64,000 nt of DNA from Gammaproteobacteria bacterium (GCA_030425195.1 JAUIAV010000004.1:207855-271854), one strand, 5' to 3'; positions 37,528 to 47,214 are shown, counted from the first letter of the stretch. Numbers and translations: made by a program. Notes: a model not told the origin generated them from the letters alone.

Positions 37528-38124
37528 TCAATCCGGACCCGAACGCCACCCCTCCTCGATCGCACTCAGATCGGCTTGCGTGTTCACGTTGGCGAAAGAC
37601 CGCGGGTCATCCAGAGGCAGAACGGCCGTGTTCAGGGACTCGACGAAACCGGCCACGCTGCGCCCGCCGCGAGCGAGGTATTCGGCTGCCATGGCCGCCG
37701 CCTGCCGCCTCAGCAGTAGAAACAGATGCTGTACCCGCTCCCCGTCGTGGGGCACTACGGCGTCCACATCTGCCGAGAGCCGGTTGCGCAGGCGCCCGAC
37801 CAGGTCCAACCCGAGCAGCGGCGCATCCCCCGGGCAGAGAAAAAGCAGCCTGCAGTCGGTGTGCGGCAGCGCTGCCACCAGGCCGGCCAGCGGTCCCTGG
37901 TCCGGCGTCAGATCGGGGATGACCGGGTGGCCGAATGCCCTGTACCGTTCCGGGTTCCGATTGGCGCTGAGGACGATGTCGGCTACCTGCGGCCTGAGCC
38001 GTTCGAGCACGTGCGCGACCATGGGGCTGCCGTGCACCGGCATCAGTGGCTTGTCGGCGCCACCAAAACGGCTTCCCGTGCCGCCGCAGAGCACGATGCC
38101 GGCAACGTCAGACTCCGGATCCAA
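37528..38124 (-). CDS. mobA: Molybdenum cofactor guanylyltransferase
   Basis: 198 residues with the nucleotidyltransferase motif GIVLCGGTGSRFGGADKPLMP, then LSANRNPERY, LTPDQGPLAGLVAAL and FLCPGDAPLL. MobA joins GMP to molybdopterin to make the MGD cofactor of molybdoenzymes; no molybdoenzyme is in the window. The only start compatible with the N-terminal motif is TTG at 38124, directly after the TGA of the RND permease gene and in the same frame. Confidence 0.85.
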   Translation of the reverse strand: MDPESDVAGIVLCGGTGSRFGGADKPLMPVHGSPMVAHVLERLRPQVADIVLSANRNPERYRAFGHPVIPDLTPDQGPLAGLVAALPHTDCRLLFLCPGDAPLLGLDLVGRLRNRLSADVDAVVPHDGERVQHLFLLLRRQAAAMAAEYLARGGRSVAGFVESLNTAVLPLDDPRSFANVNTQADLSAIEEGWRSGPD

Positions 38125-41100
38125 TCAGGTTTTCCCCGGCATGGCCGGCTCGGCGGGCTTTCTGGCGAAGAGGTTCTTGAAGTCCCCGAGAATGTTGTAC
38201 AGACAGGGCACGAGGATCAGGGTGATCACCGTCGAGAAAAGGATGCCGAACGCCAGCGAGACGGCCATGGGTACCACGATCTGGGCGGATTCGGAGGTTT
38301 CCGTGGCGATGGGGATCAGGCCGAAGAAGGTGGTCAGCGACGTGAGCAGGATGGCGCGGAACCGCGCACTGCCCGCCTCCACCGCTGCCCGGGCCGCGTC
38401 CGCGCCCCGCGCCACGGATTTGTTCACGAAATCCACCATGATCAGGCTGTCATTCACCACCACGCCCGCAAGCGCGATGATGCCGATCATGGACAGTGAG
38501 CTCACGGCCAGACCCAGCGCCATGTGTCCGACCACCGCGCCGATGATGCCGAAGGGGATCACGCTCATGATGATGAGCGGCTGCAGGTAGGACTTCAGGG
38601 GAATCGCCATCAGCGCGTAGATTCCGAAGAGCCCGGCCATGAAAGCATAGGCCATCTGGAACAGAGACGAGCGCTCCTGCTCGGAGCTCCCGGAGAGTTG
38701 ATACGTCACCCCGGGATACCGCGACAGGAGCAGAGGCAGATAATCCCGGGTGATTTCGCCGACGATGGCGATGGGTTCCACCCGACTCAGATCCGCGTTG
38801 GCGGTGACGGTGACCGTGCGCTGGCCGTCGAGGCGCTGGATCGTATTGTATCCCTGGCTGATCTCATACTCGGCGACCGATGCAAACGGCAGCTCGCGCC
38901 CGTCCGGCAGCCGGATCCACATCCGTTCCAGATTGCCGACAGAGGAGCGTTCCGAGCGGGGATAGCGGACCATCACCTTCACTTCCTCGTCACCCCGTTG
39001 AATCCGCTGCGCTTCAGCACCGTAGAATGCTTCCCGGACCTGCCGGGCCAGATCGGCCAGCGTGATCCCGAGCGCCTCGGCCTCCGGACGGATGGAGAGC
39101 TTCAGCTCTTCAGGACCGGCGTTCGCCGTGCTCTCCACTTCGAACAGCCCCTCGAAATTCCGCAGATGCGCGGTGAGCTCCGCGGCCGCCTGTTCCACCA
39201 GCCGGTAATCGCTGCCCTTCAGAGCGATGGAGACCGGTGGGCCTCCCCCCATGTGCATGCCGGAGCTGAACCGGAGCTCCCGGGTGCCGGCGATTTCGCC
39301 CACCCTGTCCCGCCAGCGCTGCTCGACGATCTTAGCGTTCGCCGGACGGTCGTCGTCCTTGCTGAGCTCCACCTGAAGAAAACCGCTCTTGCCATCGCTG
39401 ATGAAGGCGAACAGATGCTCTGCCACGTCGATGTCCGTGTCGTACTCGGTCTTGAACTCCTCGTTCAGCGCTCTGAGCTCGTCATCCATGCGGCCGACGA
39501 TTTCCGCCACCAGAGTTTCCGGCGCACCCTCCTGAAGTTCGATGGTCGCGTTCACGTAGGGCTGCTCGATCTCCGGAAAGAAAACGAACCGGGCGTATCC
39601 GCCCAGCACGAGTCCCACGGTGAGAATGAGCAGGCTGACGAAGAAGGCGAGGGTCGCGTAGCGGTACTCGATGAGCGTCCTGAGAAAAGGTCCGTACACC
39701 TCTTCGATGAAGCGCTTCAGGTAGCCGTCTACCCGGTCCGCAATGGCCGATTTCCGGGTGTGGGACGATTTCATCAGCGACAGATGCGAAGGCAGAATCA
39801 GCTTGGACTCCACCAGCGAGAAGAGCAGACAGAAGATCACCACCCAGCCGATGGCAGCGTTGAACGCGGCCGTAGGGCCTGTGACGAACAGCATGGGGAT
39901 GAAGGCCATGATGGTGGTCAGCACACCGAAGGTCGCCGGCACCGCGATCCGCTGGGCACCCAGCACGATGTTGTTGAGATTGTAGCCGTGCTCTTCCGTA
40001 TAGCTGTAAGCGCTCTCTGCAATGATGATGGCATCGTCCACCACGATCCCGAGCACCAGGATGAACGCAAACAGGCTCATCATGTTGATGGTGACACCCA
40101 CCACCGGCAGCATCATGAAAGCGCCGAGAAATGCCACGGGCAGACCGACGATCACCCAGGCGGCGATCTTCACCTGCAGGAAGAGGCCGAGAATGAGAAA
40201 CACCAGCGCGGCCCCCAGCACCATGTTGCCGAGCATCATGTTCAGATGTCCGGTGAGATAGTAAGTGCTGTCCGCCCAGTGGGTGAGCTTCACCCCTTCC
40301 GGCAGGGTTGCCCGCCGTTCCGTCACGTACGCCTTCACCGTACGCGCGATGTCCAGCTCGTTCTCGTGCTCGCCGCTGGACATCACGTTGACGCCGAAGC
40401 TCCGTTCACCGTCGAAGAACGAATAGCTCTCCACCTCGGCAAAACCATCCCGGACGGTGGCGATGTCTCCGAGCGTTACCCGGGTGCCGTCCGGTCGGGT
40501 CACCAGCACGATCTGCTCGAACTCCGCCCCGGTGTAAGCCTGGCCCTTGGTCCTGAGCCGGATGTCACCCGCCTCCGAACGGATGGCACCGCCCGGCAGG
40601 TCCAGGGACCAGGAACGGATCGCCTGCGCCACCTGACCGAGGGTGAGGTTGTACTGGCGCAGCGTATCCTCCGAGATCTCCACGGCGATCTCGAACGGGC
40701 GCTCGCCCATGATCTCCGCGTAGGAGATCCCGGGAAGCTGAGTCACCTCATCACGTATCCGTTCGGCGAGCTCCTTCATCGACCGCTCGTTCAGACTGCC
40801 GTGAACCTGCAGGTTCAGAGCGCCCCTGCGCATCACCTGCTTGGAGATGATCGGGCGCTCCGTCTCCGCGGGAAAGGTGGAGATGCCGTCCACCGCGAGC
40901 TTGACCTCGTCCGTCAGCTCACCCAGGTCGTACCCTTCCTGGATCTCGATCCGGACCTGCCCGAATCCATCCCCCGCCGTCGAGCGGACTTCCTTGATGC
41001 CCTGGATGTTCTTGATGGCCTCTTCCACCTTGACCACCACCCCTTCGTCCACTTCCTCCGGCGCACCGCCGAGATAGGGAACCGTCACGGTGATCACGTC

Positions 41101-41250
41101 GAAGCGGAATTCCGGCATGGTCTCTTTCTTGACCATGATGGCAGCCCAGATCCCCATGCCGATCACGAAGCACATGAGCAGATTCGCCGCCACGTGGTTG
41201 GCGGCGAACCAGCCGATCAGCCCTCGCGGGGCAGCCTCAGCCCCCGCCAT
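38125..41250 (-). CDS. RND-family efflux permease
   Basis: 1041 residues: a first membrane helix (NHVAANLLMCFVIGMGIWAA), two large periplasmic loops, and two sets of helices including the proton-relay region VLGIVVDDAIIIAESAYSYTEE and the later IGIIALAGVVVNDSLIMVDF. It fits the AcrB/hydrophobe-amphiphile type; substrate unknown. The ATG at 41250 overlaps the adaptor stop by 14 bases. The longer frame to 41592 is inside the adaptor gene and is rejected. No outer-membrane factor gene is present. Confidence 0.9.
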   Translation of the reverse strand: MAGAEAAPRGLIGWFAANHVAANLLMCFVIGMGIWAAIMVKKETMPEFRFDVITVTVPYLGGAPEEVDEGVVVKVEEAIKNIQGIKEVRSTAGDGFGQVRIEIQEGYDLGELTDEVKLAVDGISTFPAETERPIISKQVMRRGALNLQVHGSLNERSMKELAERIRDEVTQLPGISYAEIMGERPFEIAVEISEDTLRQYNLTLGQVAQAIRSWSLDLPGGAIRSEAGDIRLRTKGQAYTGAEFEQIVLVTRPDGTRVTLGDIATVRDGFAEVESYSFFDGERSFGVNVMSSGEHENELDIARTVKAYVTERRATLPEGVKLTHWADSTYYLTGHLNMMLGNMVLGAALVFLILGLFLQVKIAAWVIVGLPVAFLGAFMMLPVVGVTINMMSLFAFILVLGIVVDDAIIIAESAYSYTEEHGYNLNNIVLGAQRIAVPATFGVLTTIMAFIPMLFVTGPTAAFNAAIGWVVIFCLLFSLVESKLILPSHLSLMKSSHTRKSAIADRVDGYLKRFIEEVYGPFLRTLIEYRYATLAFFVSLLILTVGLVLGGYARFVFFPEIEQPYVNATIELQEGAPETLVAEIVGRMDDELRALNEEFKTEYDTDIDVAEHLFAFISDGKSGFLQVELSKDDDRPANAKIVEQRWRDRVGEIAGTRELRFSSGMHMGGGPPVSIALKGSDYRLVEQAAAELTAHLRNFEGLFEVESTANAGPEELKLSIRPEAEALGITLADLARQVREAFYGAEAQRIQRGDEEVKVMVRYPRSERSSVGNLERMWIRLPDGRELPFASVAEYEISQGYNTIQRLDGQRTVTVTANADLSRVEPIAIVGEITRDYLPLLLSRYPGVTYQLSGSSEQERSSLFQMAYAFMAGLFGIYALMAIPLKSYLQPLIIMSVIPFGIIGAVVGHMALGLAVSSLSMIGIIALAGVVVNDSLIMVDFVNKSVARGADAARAAVEAGSARFRAILLTSLTTFFGLIPIATETSESAQIVVPMAVSLAFGILFSTVITLILVPCLYNILGDFKNLFARKPAEPAMPGKT

Positions 41251-42400
41251 GAACCCGAATTTGCATGCCCGGCAACGGCTGGTCGATGGGCGTGGTGGCG
41301 TAGCGTTCCCCATCGGCCAGACCGCCGGCGACGTAGGCGTAGTCCTCGTCAGAGCGTACGATCTCGACGACCCGTGGCTGAATTTTCTGCTGTTCGTCCA
41401 CCACCCATACGGTGTCTCCGCCGGACAGAGCGTGGCGGGGAATGGCGAACAGCCGGCCGCCCGCATTGCCGCTGATTTCCGCTGTGACAAACGTGCCCAC
41501 GCGAAGCGGTTCCCGGCCGCTGCCGGCCAGATCGTAGGGGTCCTCCAGCTGCGCCACCACGTAGAGCACCCGGCTGGTCGCATCGAACACACCCTCAGAG
41601 CGGACGAGCTCCGCGTTCCACTCGTGCACGCGCGATCCTATGGCGGCACGCAGGACCACCGGCAGCCTCTGCCCCTGCTCCAGACCGCGCAGATCCAGAA
41701 ACTGCAGGTCCTGCTGAGAGATCGGCAGACGCACTTCCGCCCGATCCACGGCGAAGGTCCGGGCCAGCTGACTGCCCACGTTCACGTACTGGCCGATGTC
41801 CGCGATCTTCTCCCGCACCATGCCGTCATAAGGTGCGCGGATGACGGTCCGGTTGAGATCCTCCCGGGCCATCGCAAGCTCCGCTTCCCTGGCCTCCAGT
41901 GCCGCCAGGGCCTCCTGAAGCTGAGGCTTGCGCAGGGTGAGATCGGACGCCTGCTGGCTGTCCGGGTCCACGTCGCGCAGGCGCTTCCAGTCCTCGAAGG
42001 CGTAACCGGCCAGCGCGTTCTCGGTGGCGACCTGGGTGCGCGCCTGGGCAACCCCCGCACTCGCGCGCTTCACCGCGGATTCGTAGTTTCGCGGATCGAT
42101 CTTCAGCAGCACGTCCCCCTTCCGGAAGAAGCCGCCACTGACGAACGCGGGCGCCACGTCGACGATCTGACCGGCCACCTCGGATACCAGAGTGGTCTCC
42201 GTGCGCGGCGTCACCGCGCCCTGGGAGCGGACGGTGAACCGGACGGGCTCACGGACGGCGCTTGCCACGGAAACGAGCAGTGCCGGAGGCGGCGCCGCCG
42301 TCTGCATGGCCTTGGGACGCGACTGAATCATCACGAACGACGCCACCGTCGCCAGCACCAGAAAGGCGATGGGGAGAATGATTTTGAGACTGCGCGTCAT
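41237..42400 (-). CDS. RND efflux periplasmic adaptor subunit (membrane fusion protein)
   Basis: 387 residues. An N-terminal membrane/signal segment (IILPIAFLVLATVASFVMI), the lipoyl halves (TLVSEVAGQIVDVAPAFVSG and RAPYDGMVREKIADIGQYVN), a coiled hairpin with alternating Ala/Glu (about 120-185), and a barrel domain. It links the RND permease to an outer-membrane channel. It overlaps the permease gene by 14 bp and follows slyX by 21 bp on the same strand. Confidence 0.88.
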   Translation of the reverse strand: MTRSLKIILPIAFLVLATVASFVMIQSRPKAMQTAAPPPALLVSVASAVREPVRFTVRSQGAVTPRTETTLVSEVAGQIVDVAPAFVSGGFFRKGDVLLKIDPRNYESAVKRASAGVAQARTQVATENALAGYAFEDWKRLRDVDPDSQQASDLTLRKPQLQEALAALEAREAELAMAREDLNRTVIRAPYDGMVREKIADIGQYVNVGSQLARTFAVDRAEVRLPISQQDLQFLDLRGLEQGQRLPVVLRAAIGSRVHEWNAELVRSEGVFDATSRVLYVVAQLEDPYDLAGSGREPLRVGTFVTAEISGNAGGRLFAIPRHALSGGDTVWVVDEQQKIQPRVVEIVRSDEDYAYVAGGLADGERYATTPIDQPLPGMQIRVHGGG

Positions 42401-42421
42401 CGGCGGGCGTCTACCTCAGGT

Positions 42422-42643
42422 TCAGTAGTGCGGGGGCGGCGGCTCCTCCTGCGGCTCGGGCAGGGAGACGTCCGGGACCGCATCCTGGAGCCGTTCGATC
42501 ACGAGTCCGAGCATCTTCTCCAGGTGCGCGAGGTGCTGCTGCTGCCGCACCAGCGCCTCGTTCAGTGCCGCAATGGTATCGTCCTGAAACGCCTGCCGGC
42601 TCTCCAGCTCGTCCAGACGATCGAGATCCGTCCGCTCGCTCAT
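42422..42643 (-). CDS. slyX: SlyX family protein
   Basis: 73 residues: a coiled-coil (RLDELESRQAFQDDTIAALN and LVRQQQHLAHLEKMLGLVIE) and the C-terminal end PPPPHY that is diagnostic of SlyX. Function remains unknown. ATG 42643 follows GGGGAAAA-type sequence. First gene of the unit slyX, adaptor, RND permease, mobA. Confidence 0.9.
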   Translation of the reverse strand: MSERTDLDRLDELESRQAFQDDTIAALNEALVRQQQHLAHLEKMLGLVIERLQDAVPDVSLPEPQEEPPPPHY

Positions 42644-42737
42644 TTTTCCCCTGCCGGCCCCACAGCCGTTACATCTACCCCAACATCATAGGCGAACCGA
42701 GTACGTTACACTGCATGGCTTTGCCCGAGCCTGAGCC

Positions 42738-43937
42738 GTGTCCGACTTCTCCCCTGTCTATGCCCGCCGTATTCTGCTCGTCTCGCTGGTCAGCGTGGGC
42801 ATGGGCTTTACCGTGCTGTTTCCCGTTCTGGCGCCGCTGGGCCGGGAGATCGGACTCAGCGAAATCCAGATCACCACCATCATCTCCGCCTCCGGACTGA
42901 TCGTCTTCCTCGCCAGTCCCATCTGGGGCCGGAAAAGCGACGTCTGGGGCCGGAAACGGGTCATGCTGATCGGCATCTTCGGCGTCGCGCTCGGCACGGC
43001 GCTGTTCACCTCCGTGCTGCTCACCGGTCTGACCGGCATGCTGACGGGTACTGCCCTCTTTTTCGCACTGGTCGCAGCCCGGATGCTGCACGCTACCGTG
43101 ATGGCTGCCTCCATGCCGGCGGCCAACGCCTACATGGCCGACATCACGGACGCGGCCAACCGGACCAAGGGAATGGGTGCCGCGGGGGCAGCGAACAATC
43201 TGGGCTCGATTCTCGGCCCGGCGGTGAGCGGCCTGGCGGTCATCTCGCTGCTGGCACCGCTGTGGATCATGGCGGCGGTGGCCTTCCTGAACGCGCTGTT
43301 CGTCTGGCGGTTTCTGCCGGAGCCGCCGCGGCACCGTTCACCCGTGCGGCCTCCGCGGCTGAAGTACACCGATCCCAGAATTCTGCCGTTCGTCATCGTC
43401 GGGGTGCTGATGTTCACCGGCATGGGCATCGTCCAGCAGACCATGGGCTTCCGTATGCAGGACGCGCTGGGGCTCTCCGCAGCGGACACCGCTCAGGCCG
43501 TGGGGCTCGCGATGATGCTCTCGGCCGGCTGCTCGCTGCTGGCACAGGCCGTCATCGTGCAGCGTCTGAACATCGCGCCGTTTACCCTGCTGCGTCTGTC
43601 CATGCCGCTGCTGATCGTCGCCTTCGTGCTGATGGCAACCACCACCACACAGATGTGGCTCACTCTGGCCATGGGCGTGCTCGGTCTCGGCATGGGTCTC
43701 GCCGGACCGGGCTTCATGGCAGGGGCGTCGCTCGCGGTGCCGCCGGAGGAGCAGGGCTCGGTGGCCGGCGTTGCCGGTTCCTGCGGCCCGCTCGGATTCA
43801 CCATCGGACCGCTGACCGGCGGCGCTCTCTATCAGCTAGCGCCCGAGCTGCCGTATGCGCTGACTGCGGGCATGTACGGCATTCTGTTCATCGCCATGTT
43901 CTGGCTGGCCGGCCGGGTGACCGAGCACGCCGACTGA
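42738..43937 (+). CDS. MFS transporter
   Basis: 399 residues with twelve predicted helices. The MFS motif after helix 2 reads SPIWGRKSDVWGRKRVMLIG. Helix 4/5 region NAYMADITDAANRTKGMG and the Gly-rich GPLGFTIGPLTGGALYQ near the end fit drug/metabolite:H+ antiporters. Substrate unknown. The start is GTG at 42738 (VSDFSPVYARR); a TACACT box at 42707-42712 may be its -10 element. It converges with the acyltransferase over a small hairpin. Confidence 0.85.
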   Translation: MSDFSPVYARRILLVSLVSVGMGFTVLFPVLAPLGREIGLSEIQITTIISASGLIVFLASPIWGRKSDVWGRKRVMLIGIFGVALGTALFTSVLLTGLTGMLTGTALFFALVAARMLHATVMAASMPAANAYMADITDAANRTKGMGAAGAANNLGSILGPAVSGLAVISLLAPLWIMAAVAFLNALFVWRFLPEPPRHRSPVRPPRLKYTDPRILPFVIVGVLMFTGMGIVQQTMGFRMQDALGLSAADTAQAVGLAMMLSAGCSLLAQAVIVQRLNIAPFTLLRLSMPLLIVAFVLMATTTTQMWLTLAMGVLGLGMGLAGPGFMAGASLAVPPEEQGSVAGVAGSCGPLGFTIGPLTGGALYQLAPELPYALTAGMYGILFIAMFWLAGRVTEHAD

Positions 43938-43949
43938 CCCGACCGTCAG
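43934..43949. terminator. Short stop-codon-spanning hairpin between convergent genes
   Basis: CTGAC-CCGACC-GTCAG: perfect 5-base arms. The TGA of the MFS gene (43935-43937) is in one arm and the acyltransferase stop (43946-43948) in the other. No T-run. Confidence 0.3.
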
Positions 43950-45352
43950 GCAGCGGCAGCGAGCGTCTCCGGCAGACGGGCCGCGTCCAGAAGCGTCAGC
44001 CAGCTCTGCTCCAGGTCGTCCCGGAGCGTTTCCGCATCCGGGAGTGCCTCCAGACAGGCCGTGATGCCGAGGTCGAGCCGGTTGCCGTAGCTCTGCACCG
44101 TGATGTTCAGCGCGTTGCCGTCTGCCGGGATGCTCACCGGGTGATGGGTGAGCATTTCCGCTCCCAGCAGAAAGCGCGTCCGTCGCGGTCCCGGCACGTT
44201 GGAGACCACCACGTTGCAGGCCGGCGTCATCATCCGCCGCCAGCCCAGCCGCTCGGAAACCGCCATCGCACCCTGCAGCAGGGTCGCCAGCCCGGGCAGA
44301 TGGACGTCGTCCGGAATCAGAGCCCGGGTCTCCTCCAGCAGCACCTTGGCCGCCCGGGTGGAGCCGACGATGGCGTTCAGGCGCACGATGGGATCCTGCT
44401 CATCCGTTGCCAGGGTGGACCTGAGCAGCCCCACCTTGTTGGAGAACGAGCGGTCACCGGAGCGGCGCAGGGACACCGGGATGCCGGCGAGCAGAGCCGC
44501 ATCCGGAAGGGCATCCTTCCGCTCCAGATAGGCCCGCAGACCACCGGCGCAGACGGCAAGCAGAACGTCATTCACCGACGCGTCGAGCTTCCTGCCGACC
44601 TGTCGCATCGTGAAGAGCGGCAGGGACGTGGTGGTGAACGTGCGGTACGGTCCCACCCGCACATTGAACGGCGTCTCCGGCGCCATGCCGGTTTCCACCG
44701 ATGTCCCCCGCATCAGCTCACCCATCCTGGCCATGGCCCGCATCCGTTCGCCCATTCTCGTGAACTGTTCCAAGGGCTGGAGGCTCAGATTCATCAGTGC
44801 ATCGACGAAGAGCTGAGCGTCATTCGGCTGCTCCACGGGCGTGCCCGCCAGCGGTGCCGGATCCGCCTCCGCCGTGTTCGAATACAGCAGCTTCATCACC
44901 TGCTGGCCCGACACGCCATCCACGGCCGCGTGGTGATACTTGCTGTAGAGCGCAAAGGTTCCGTCAGACAGGCCGTCGATGACGTGCATCTCCCAGAGAG
45001 GCCGGCTGCGATCCAGCGGCTGTTCGTGCAGCTTGGCCACCAGCGCGTTGAGCTGCCGTTCGGTACCCGGGGTCTGCAGACGGCTGCGGAACACGTGGCG
45101 GTCGATATCGAAGTCCGTGTCGGTCACCCAGACCGGCTGGTCCAGGTCGAAAGGCGTGGGCTTCAGCCGCCGGGTCATGAACTCGACGCCCTGAACCCGT
45201 GCCGCGAGATAGCGTTTCAGACGATTGAAGTAGCATTGCGCGTCGAAGCGCTCGTACGGCACCGCGAAGCGCTGCAGCGAGGCGATGGCCATGGGGGCAC
45301 CATCCCGTTCGAAGTGAAGAAAGGAAGCATCTGTGATCCCGAGCTTGTTCAT
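43946..45352 (-). CDS. Wax ester synthase/diacylglycerol O-acyltransferase (WS/DGAT)
   Basis: 468 residues. The catalytic motif HHAAVDG (residues 140-146) is exact, with N-terminal LGITDASFLHFERDGAPM and the C-terminal NVVVSNVPGPRRTRFLLGAE and NITVQSYGNRLDLGITAC of the family. It makes wax esters or triacylglycerol from acyl-CoA, a storage-lipid function. ATG 45352 follows CAGGTAACC. The frame continuing to 46663 is antisense to the LLM gene and is rejected. It diverges from the LLM oxidoreductase gene across 195 bp. Confidence 0.9.
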   Translation of the reverse strand: MNKLGITDASFLHFERDGAPMAIASLQRFAVPYERFDAQCYFNRLKRYLAARVQGVEFMTRRLKPTPFDLDQPVWVTDTDFDIDRHVFRSRLQTPGTERQLNALVAKLHEQPLDRSRPLWEMHVIDGLSDGTFALYSKYHHAAVDGVSGQQVMKLLYSNTAEADPAPLAGTPVEQPNDAQLFVDALMNLSLQPLEQFTRMGERMRAMARMGELMRGTSVETGMAPETPFNVRVGPYRTFTTTSLPLFTMRQVGRKLDASVNDVLLAVCAGGLRAYLERKDALPDAALLAGIPVSLRRSGDRSFSNKVGLLRSTLATDEQDPIVRLNAIVGSTRAAKVLLEETRALIPDDVHLPGLATLLQGAMAVSERLGWRRMMTPACNVVVSNVPGPRRTRFLLGAEMLTHHPVSIPADGNALNITVQSYGNRLDLGITACLEALPDAETLRDDLEQSWLTLLDAARLPETLAAAA

Positions 45353-45488
45353 GGTTACCTGCCCTGTGTTGAAGCAGTGTCCAACGGCACCCGGGGACTG
45401 CGCACCGGGACGGTGCGGTGCCGGGTCCATTTCCGTTGCTGACACGACAACCTCAAAGTGTGCATAACCTGTGCCAGGAATCCTGAAA

Positions 45489-45517
45489 TTGCCCTGCCGC
45501 ACACTCTCCGGGACAAT
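45489..45517 (+). promoter_or_regulatory. Candidate promoter for the LLM oxidoreductase gene
   Basis: TTGCCC (45489-45494), spacing 17, GACAAT (45512-45517), 30 bases before the ATG at 45548. Moderate -35, weak -10. The rest of 45353-45547 shows no gene. Confidence 0.35.
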
Positions 45518-45547
45518 GGCCCGGACACTTACCAGCAGGGGGCAGCA

Positions 45548-46402
45548 ATGAAATTCGGACTCATCCCGGTCAACATCGGCGTTCAGCCGGAACAGATGGT
45601 GGGCCTGGCCCAGCTCGCGGAAGGCAGCGGATTCGAATCGGTCTGGACCTTCGAGCACGTGATCGTACCCGTCGACTACCAGTCGAAGTACCCCTACAAC
45701 GAATCCGGCAAGATGGGCGGACCGCCGGAAACCATCTTCATCGATCCTTTCGTCGCTCTTTCGGCCGTAGCGGCCGCCACCAGGACCCTTCGTCTCGGTA
45801 CCGGCGTGAACATCCTTTCGCAGGTGAACCCGCTGTACATGGCCAAGCAGGCGGCCAGTCTCGATTTCATCTCCGGCGGGCGGTTCGAACTCGGCGTCGG
45901 CATCGGCTGGCTGCGGGAAGAGTTCGAGGCGCTCGGGGTGCCGTTCGAGCGCCGCGGTGCCCGCTTCGACGACTACGTGGAAGCGATGAAGAAGGTCTGG
46001 TCCGGGGATGTGGTTGAGCACAAGAGCGACTTCCTCGACTGGTCCGGGTTCAAGAGCTATCCCCTGCCGGCTCAGAAGCCGCACCTGCCCGTGGTGATCG
46101 GCGGCGCCACGGGCAAGATCTACCAGCGCATCGCCCGTCACGGCGACGGCTGGTTCGCACCCATGGGGGATCCGAAGGAACTGGCTGTGGCCCTGGACAG
46201 TCTGAAGGCGGCCTGCGAAGCAGAAGACCGGGATCCGGCCGGGATCGAGATCACCTGCATGTGGCCGGGCCATGGCGGCCGGGAATTCATCGGCGAGCTG
46301 GAAGCCGTCGGTGTGTCGCGCGTGGTCACGCCGCTGTTTGCGTTCGGTCCCGATCCCGCGGAAGGCATTCAGAAGATCGCCGAGGAAGTGATCGCGGGTT
46401 GA
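45548..46402 (+). CDS. LLM-class (luciferase-like) flavin oxidoreductase
   Basis: 284 residues: MKFGLIPVNIGVQPEQMVGL, then GFESVWTFEHVIVPVDY, RLGTGVNILSQVNPLYMAKQ and FELGVGIGWLREEFEALGVP, the signature segments of the TIGR-type LLM F420-dependent family. Whether it uses F420 or FMN cannot be told; F420 synthesis genes are not seen here. ATG 45548 follows CAGGGGGCAGCA. The downstream esterase starts inside its stop (TTGA). Confidence 0.87.
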   Translation: MKFGLIPVNIGVQPEQMVGLAQLAEGSGFESVWTFEHVIVPVDYQSKYPYNESGKMGGPPETIFIDPFVALSAVAAATRTLRLGTGVNILSQVNPLYMAKQAASLDFISGGRFELGVGIGWLREEFEALGVPFERRGARFDDYVEAMKKVWSGDVVEHKSDFLDWSGFKSYPLPAQKPHLPVVIGGATGKIYQRIARHGDGWFAPMGDPKELAVALDSLKAACEAEDRDPAGIEITCMWPGHGGREFIGELEAVGVSRVVTPLFAFGPDPAEGIQKIAEEVIAG

Positions 46403-47214
46403 TTCGGGATCGGCACCTGGGGCGTCTGGCCGGGCTGATCCTGATGGCTCAGGCCGGTCTGCACTCCGCTGCTGCGGCAGAACCGGCCGGCGCCCCTTAC
46501 CGTCCGGTGGAGAGCCCGGGAACGCTGAACTACCTGCTGCGCCTGCCCGCTGACTATGAAACTTCTGCGAAGCGCTACCCCCTGCTGCTGTTTCTGCACG
46601 GCATCGCCCAGAGGGGCAATGGTACGACCAGGGCGCTCGAACGCGTGGCCCGCTACGGACCATTCAGGGCGATGCAGGAAGGCCGCTGGGATCCGGATCT
46701 GCCATTGATCGTGATCGGCCCCCAGAGCACGGGCCTGCAGCCCTGGTGGCGGGGCAGTTCGGTTCGCGCCCTGCTCACGCACATCGAGGAAACCTATCGT
46801 ATCGATCCGGCTCGACGGTACGTTTCCGGCATTTCCATGGGCGGCCGGTCCGCCTGGTGGCTGGCAAAGAACCATGCGGAGGAATTCGCCGCGCTGGTGC
46901 CGGTGAGCACCTGGGCGGGCGATGTGAGCCGATCCTGTGACGACTTCCAGGGCATGGCGATCTGGGCCTTCCACGGCAGCCGGGATCCACTGGTGTGGCT
47001 GAGCGCCGGTCGGCGTCCCATCGAGGATCTCAGCCACTGCGAACCCGCGCTGGCGCCCGCACCCCGCATCACCGTGCTCGAGGATGCCGGACATGGCTCC
47101 TGGCGCCGGGTCTTCGAGACCGGGCACGATGATCAGAACACCGGGGCGGACGGCCAGCGCTACTCGGACATCTACCGCTGGATGCTCACCTTCAGCACCA
47201 CGACCGGGGACTGA
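46399..47214 (+). CDS. Exported esterase/polyhydroxyalkanoate-depolymerase-like hydrolase
   Basis: 271 residues. Starting at TTG 46399, overlapping the LLM stop (TTGA), gives a full signal peptide MIRDRHLGRLAGLILMAQAG ending HSAAAA. The alpha/beta hydrolase core shows PLLLFLHGIAQRGNGTTR (oxyanion region), nucleophile Ser in YVSGISMGGRSAWW, acid in FHGSRDPLVW and His in VLEDAGHGSWR. GAGGAAGTGATCGCGGG precedes the TTG. It is coupled to the LLM oxidoreductase; likely periplasmic ester hydrolysis with unknown substrate. Confidence 0.82.
   Translation: MIRDRHLGRLAGLILMAQAGLHSAAAAEPAGAPYRPVESPGTLNYLLRLPADYETSAKRYPLLLFLHGIAQRGNGTTRALERVARYGPFRAMQEGRWDPDLPLIVIGPQSTGLQPWWRGSSVRALLTHIEETYRIDPARRYVSGISMGGRSAWWLAKNHAEEFAALVPVSTWAGDVSRSCDDFQGMAIWAFHGSRDPLVWLSAGRRPIEDLSHCEPALAPAPRITVLEDAGHGSWRRVFETGHDDQNTGADGQRYSDIYRWMLTFSTTTGD

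Noticed and set aside
38524..41475. 983-codon open frame opposite the RND permease
   Set aside because: Antisense shadow with highly biased composition and no recognisable motif.
43262..45442. 726-codon frame crossing the MFS gene and the WS/DGAT gene
   Set aside because: Overlaps two genes with intact motifs; no domain in this frame.
45548..46402. Claim of F420 metabolism
   Set aside because: The LLM family name includes F420-dependent members, but FMN members are common and no F420 genes are visible.
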